The position numbers and the translations under genes were made by a program. DNA of 56,155 nucleotides, from positions 3,917 through 60,071 of the forward strand of contig NZ_QAII01000029.1 in assembly GCF_003060965.1 (NCBI RefSeq). The letters run 5' to 3'. The stretch is from Caulobacter sp. HMWF025. Lineage in GTDB: Bacteria; Pseudomonadota; Alphaproteobacteria; Caulobacterales; Caulobacteraceae. The notes beneath the pieces were generated by a model. That model had not been told where the DNA came from. It saw nothing but the letters and a program-made list of their open reading frames with translations, and ran no database searches. Below are positions 54,419 through 56,155 of this stretch, one piece after another (position 1 is the stretch's first letter; the number at the start of each line of letters is the position of its first letter).

Positions 54419-55366
54419 ATGACGCCGAAGGTCTTCATCGATGGCGAAGTCGGTACCACGGGTCTGCAGATCCGCGAGCGCCTGGTCGGGCGTACCGATC
54501 TTCAGCTGATCTCGATCGATCCCGACAAGCGCAAGGACCCGGTCGCAAGAGCGGCCATGCTGAACAGCGCCGATGCGGTGATCCTGTGCCTGCCCGACGA
54601 GGCCTCGAAGGAGGCCGTGGGCCTGATCGAGAATCCGGCCGTCAAGGTGATCGACGCTTCGACCGCCTATCGCACGGCCGCGGACTGGACCTATGGTTTC
54701 GCCGAACTGGACGGCGAGCAGCGCGGCAGGATCGCTGCCGCAAAGCGGATTTCCAATCCGGGCTGCTATGCGACCGGCGCGATCGCCCTGGCCCGTCCGC
54801 TGGTCTCGGCCGGGATCCTGCCCGGAGATCTCGCCGTCTCGTTCAACGCCATCTCGGGCTACACCGGCGGCGGCAAGGCGATGATCGCCGAGTTTGAGGA
54901 CGAGACCGCCGCTAACCACACCAGGGTGCCTTACCGCATCTATGCCATGGGCCTGCAGCACAAGCATGTGCCGGAGATCCAGCAGCATGGCGGGCTTTCG
55001 ACCCGGCCGATCTTCACACCGGCAGTCGGGCGCTATGCGCAGGGCATGCTGGTTGAACTGCCGCTTCACCTCGCAGCCCTGAACAGCGCGCCGACGCTGA
55101 AGGACATCCAGGCCGCCTATGCCGCACACTATCGCGGCGAGCGGTTCGTCGAGGTCGCTTCGCTCGAGGAAGCCTCGTCGCTGACGTCGCTTGATCCTGA
55201 AGGGCTGAACGGCACCAACGGCCTGAAGCTGTTCGTGTTCGGCTCGGACGCCGGCGGTCAGGCCCGGCTGGTGGCCCTGCTGGACAATCTGGGCAAGGGG
55301 GCCTCAGGCGCAGCCGTGCAGAACCTCAATCTCGCCCTTGGGCTGGAGGAAGCGGCAGGTCTCTGA
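54419..55366 (+). CDS. argC: N-acetyl-gamma-glutamyl-phosphate reductase, type 2
   Basis: 315 residues, the short ArgC type. It reduces N-acetylglutamyl phosphate in arginine synthesis. VFIDGEVGTTGLQIRERL is the NADP-binding start, ISNPGCYATGAIA holds the catalytic C116, and SGYTGGGKAMIAEFED the substrate loop. GGGAG lies 5 bases before the ATG chosen; an ATG 4 codons upstream is the alternative. Other arg genes are not adjacent. In Caulobacter and rhizobia argC also follows rpsI. Confidence 0.95.
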   Translation: MTPKVFIDGEVGTTGLQIRERLVGRTDLQLISIDPDKRKDPVARAAMLNSADAVILCLPDEASKEAVGLIENPAVKVIDASTAYRTAADWTYGFAELDGEQRGRIAAAKRISNPGCYATGAIALARPLVSAGILPGDLAVSFNAISGYTGGGKAMIAEFEDETAANHTRVPYRIYAMGLQHKHVPEIQQHGGLSTRPIFTPAVGRYAQGMLVELPLHLAALNSAPTLKDIQAAYAAHYRGERFVEVASLEEASSLTSLDPEGLNGTNGLKLFVFGSDAGGQARLVALLDNLGKGASGAAVQNLNLALGLEEAAGL

Positions 55367-55405
55367 CCTACCGTTCTCGCCCTGCCATCGGGGCGATCTC
55401 CGTCA

Positions 55406-56155
55406 TCAGACGTCGGAGCGAACCAGCACGTAGCTGCCGGGCGCATTCTCCAGCGGCTTCAGCGGCCCCTTGGCGGGATCCCGGGCCGGGACGAGGGCCC
55501 CGGAGCGTGCCTTCAGCCAGGTGGACCAGTGGGGCCACCAGGACCCGGCATGCTCGGTCGCGTTCGATATCCAGGCGTCGACGGTTTCCGGCAGGGCCTC
55601 ATTGGTCCAGTGCTGGTACTTCTTCGCGTCAGGGTGATTGATCACGCCGGCGATGTGGCCGGAGCCGGCCATGGTGAAGGTCACCGGACCACCGAAGGCC
55701 TTTGCCCCGCGATAGACGCTCCGGAACGGAGCGATGTGATCGTCCTTGGACGATTGGACATAGATCGGGGTCTTGACCTTCTTCAGGTCCAGGGTCTCGC
55801 CGCCCAGTGACAGCAGGCCCTGGGTCAGGGCGTTGTCCTTATAGAAGTTGCGCAGGTAGAACATGTGCAGCGACTTGGGCATGCGGGTCTGGTCAGCGTT
55901 CCAGAACAGCAGGTCAAAGGGCCGCGGCTCCTTGCCCATCAGATAGTTGCTGACGAAGAACGACCAGATCAGGTCATTGCCGCGCAGGGCGTTGAAGGTG
56001 TCGGCCATCGACTGGCTGGGCAGGAAACCGCCGGTCTGGTCCATCTGCTGCTCGATGGACTGCAGCCATTCCTCGTTGGTGAACAGCAGCAGGTCACCGG
56101 CCTCGGCAAAGTCCTGCTGGGCCGCGAAGAAGGTCGTCGAATTGATGCGCTTGTC
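55406..56155 (-). CDS. phaC: Poly(3-hydroxyalkanoate) synthase, C-terminal part
   Basis: The minus-strand frame is open to the window edge, so the N terminus is missing; about 249 residues are seen. FFAAQQDFAEAGDLLLF and NEEWLQSIEQQMDQTGGFL are class I PhaC segments, YLMGKEPRPFDLLFWNAD follows, and the catalytic Asp and His are in SSKDDHIAPF and GSGHIAGVINHP; the Cys nucleophile lies outside. It polymerises 3-hydroxyacyl-CoA into storage granules. Convergent with argC across a 39-base gap. Confidence 0.94.
   Translation of the reverse strand, partial: DKRINSTTFFAAQQDFAEAGDLLLFTNEEWLQSIEQQMDQTGGFLPSQSMADTFNALRGNDLIWSFFVSNYLMGKEPRPFDLLFWNADQTRMPKSLHMFYLRNFYKDNALTQGLLSLGGETLDLKKVKTPIYVQSSKDDHIAPFRSVYRGAKAFGGPVTFTMAGSGHIAGVINHPDAKKYQHWTNEALPETVDAWISNATEHAGSWWPHWSTWLKARSGALVPARDPAKGPLKPLENAPGSYVLVRSDV

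Overview
The window reads as a GC-rich alphaproteobacterial chromosome segment, most likely from the Caulobacterales (Caulobacter/Phenylobacterium-like). Pointers to this are a bacterial sphingolipid cluster of the Caulobacter kind, a C4-pathway HemA, a MucR/Ros regulator, a stand-alone motB, a K+-independent H+-pyrophosphatase, a type-2 ArgC and a PHA synthase. There are no insertion sequences, integrases, prophage genes or CRISPR arrays. It is dense core-plus-metabolic chromosome, with no gap between genes longer than about 260 bases. The assignment to order is inference from gene content; no database search was possible.

Layout, left to right. Bases 1-4823: the tail of a PhoD-type phosphatase, topoisomerase IV subunit A (parC), a secreted serine hydrolase and a TMEM175-type channel. 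4907-10227: a plus-strand catabolic run (enoyl reductase-like protein, second serine hydrolase, quinone oxidoreductase, nitronate monooxygenase, RhlG-like SDR). 10278-17631: a seven-gene minus-strand operon for sphingolipid assembly (LptC-like, GT-B transferase, flippase, acyl-AMP ligase, CerR-like reductase, acyl carrier protein, serine palmitoyltransferase). 17787-21817: HU, an MHS-family transporter, the N-end-rule transferase Bpt and MotB. 21932-28164: 3-hydroxyisobutyrate dehydrogenase-like, hydrolase and small genes, a PF10118/TetR divergent pair, then NUDIX and hemB. 28322-33773: a Baeyer-Villiger-type monooxygenase divergent from a valine-degradation pair (isobutyryl-CoA dehydrogenase, 3-hydroxyisobutyryl-CoA hydrolase), and a lipoprotein with a methyltransferase fold. 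33966-42619: hemA, mucR, glyA-nrdR-ribH-nusB-thiL, and hppA. 42730-48381: a receiver-only response regulator, bamE, a cytochrome bc1 chaperone, yceD, plsX, fabH, ihfA, a MerR gene and tRNA-Pro. 48467-56155: small membrane proteins, ctaA, phoA, phoX, rplM-rpsI, argC and the C-terminal part of phaC.

How it works together. The most coherent system is the sphingolipid operon. ACP, acyl-AMP ligase and SPT make 3-ketosphinganine, and the CerR-like enzyme reduces the keto group. The GT-B transferase, MOP flippase and LptC-like protein would decorate, flip and carry the product outward; that last part is inference. Ceramide N-acyltransferase is not in the window. Phosphate scavenging is a second theme: three unrelated alkaline phosphatase families (PhoD, PhoA, PhoX) are present and phoX has a plausible Pho box. 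A third is oxygen control: perfect FNR/FixK-type palindromes (TTGAT-N4-ATCAA) stand upstream of the monooxygenase and of hppA. The first sits at class II activator spacing from a -10 element.

Starts were chosen from Shine-Dalgarno sequences, overlaps with the upstream gene, codon use and family length. Several genes use GTG or TTG, and one small membrane protein may use CTG.
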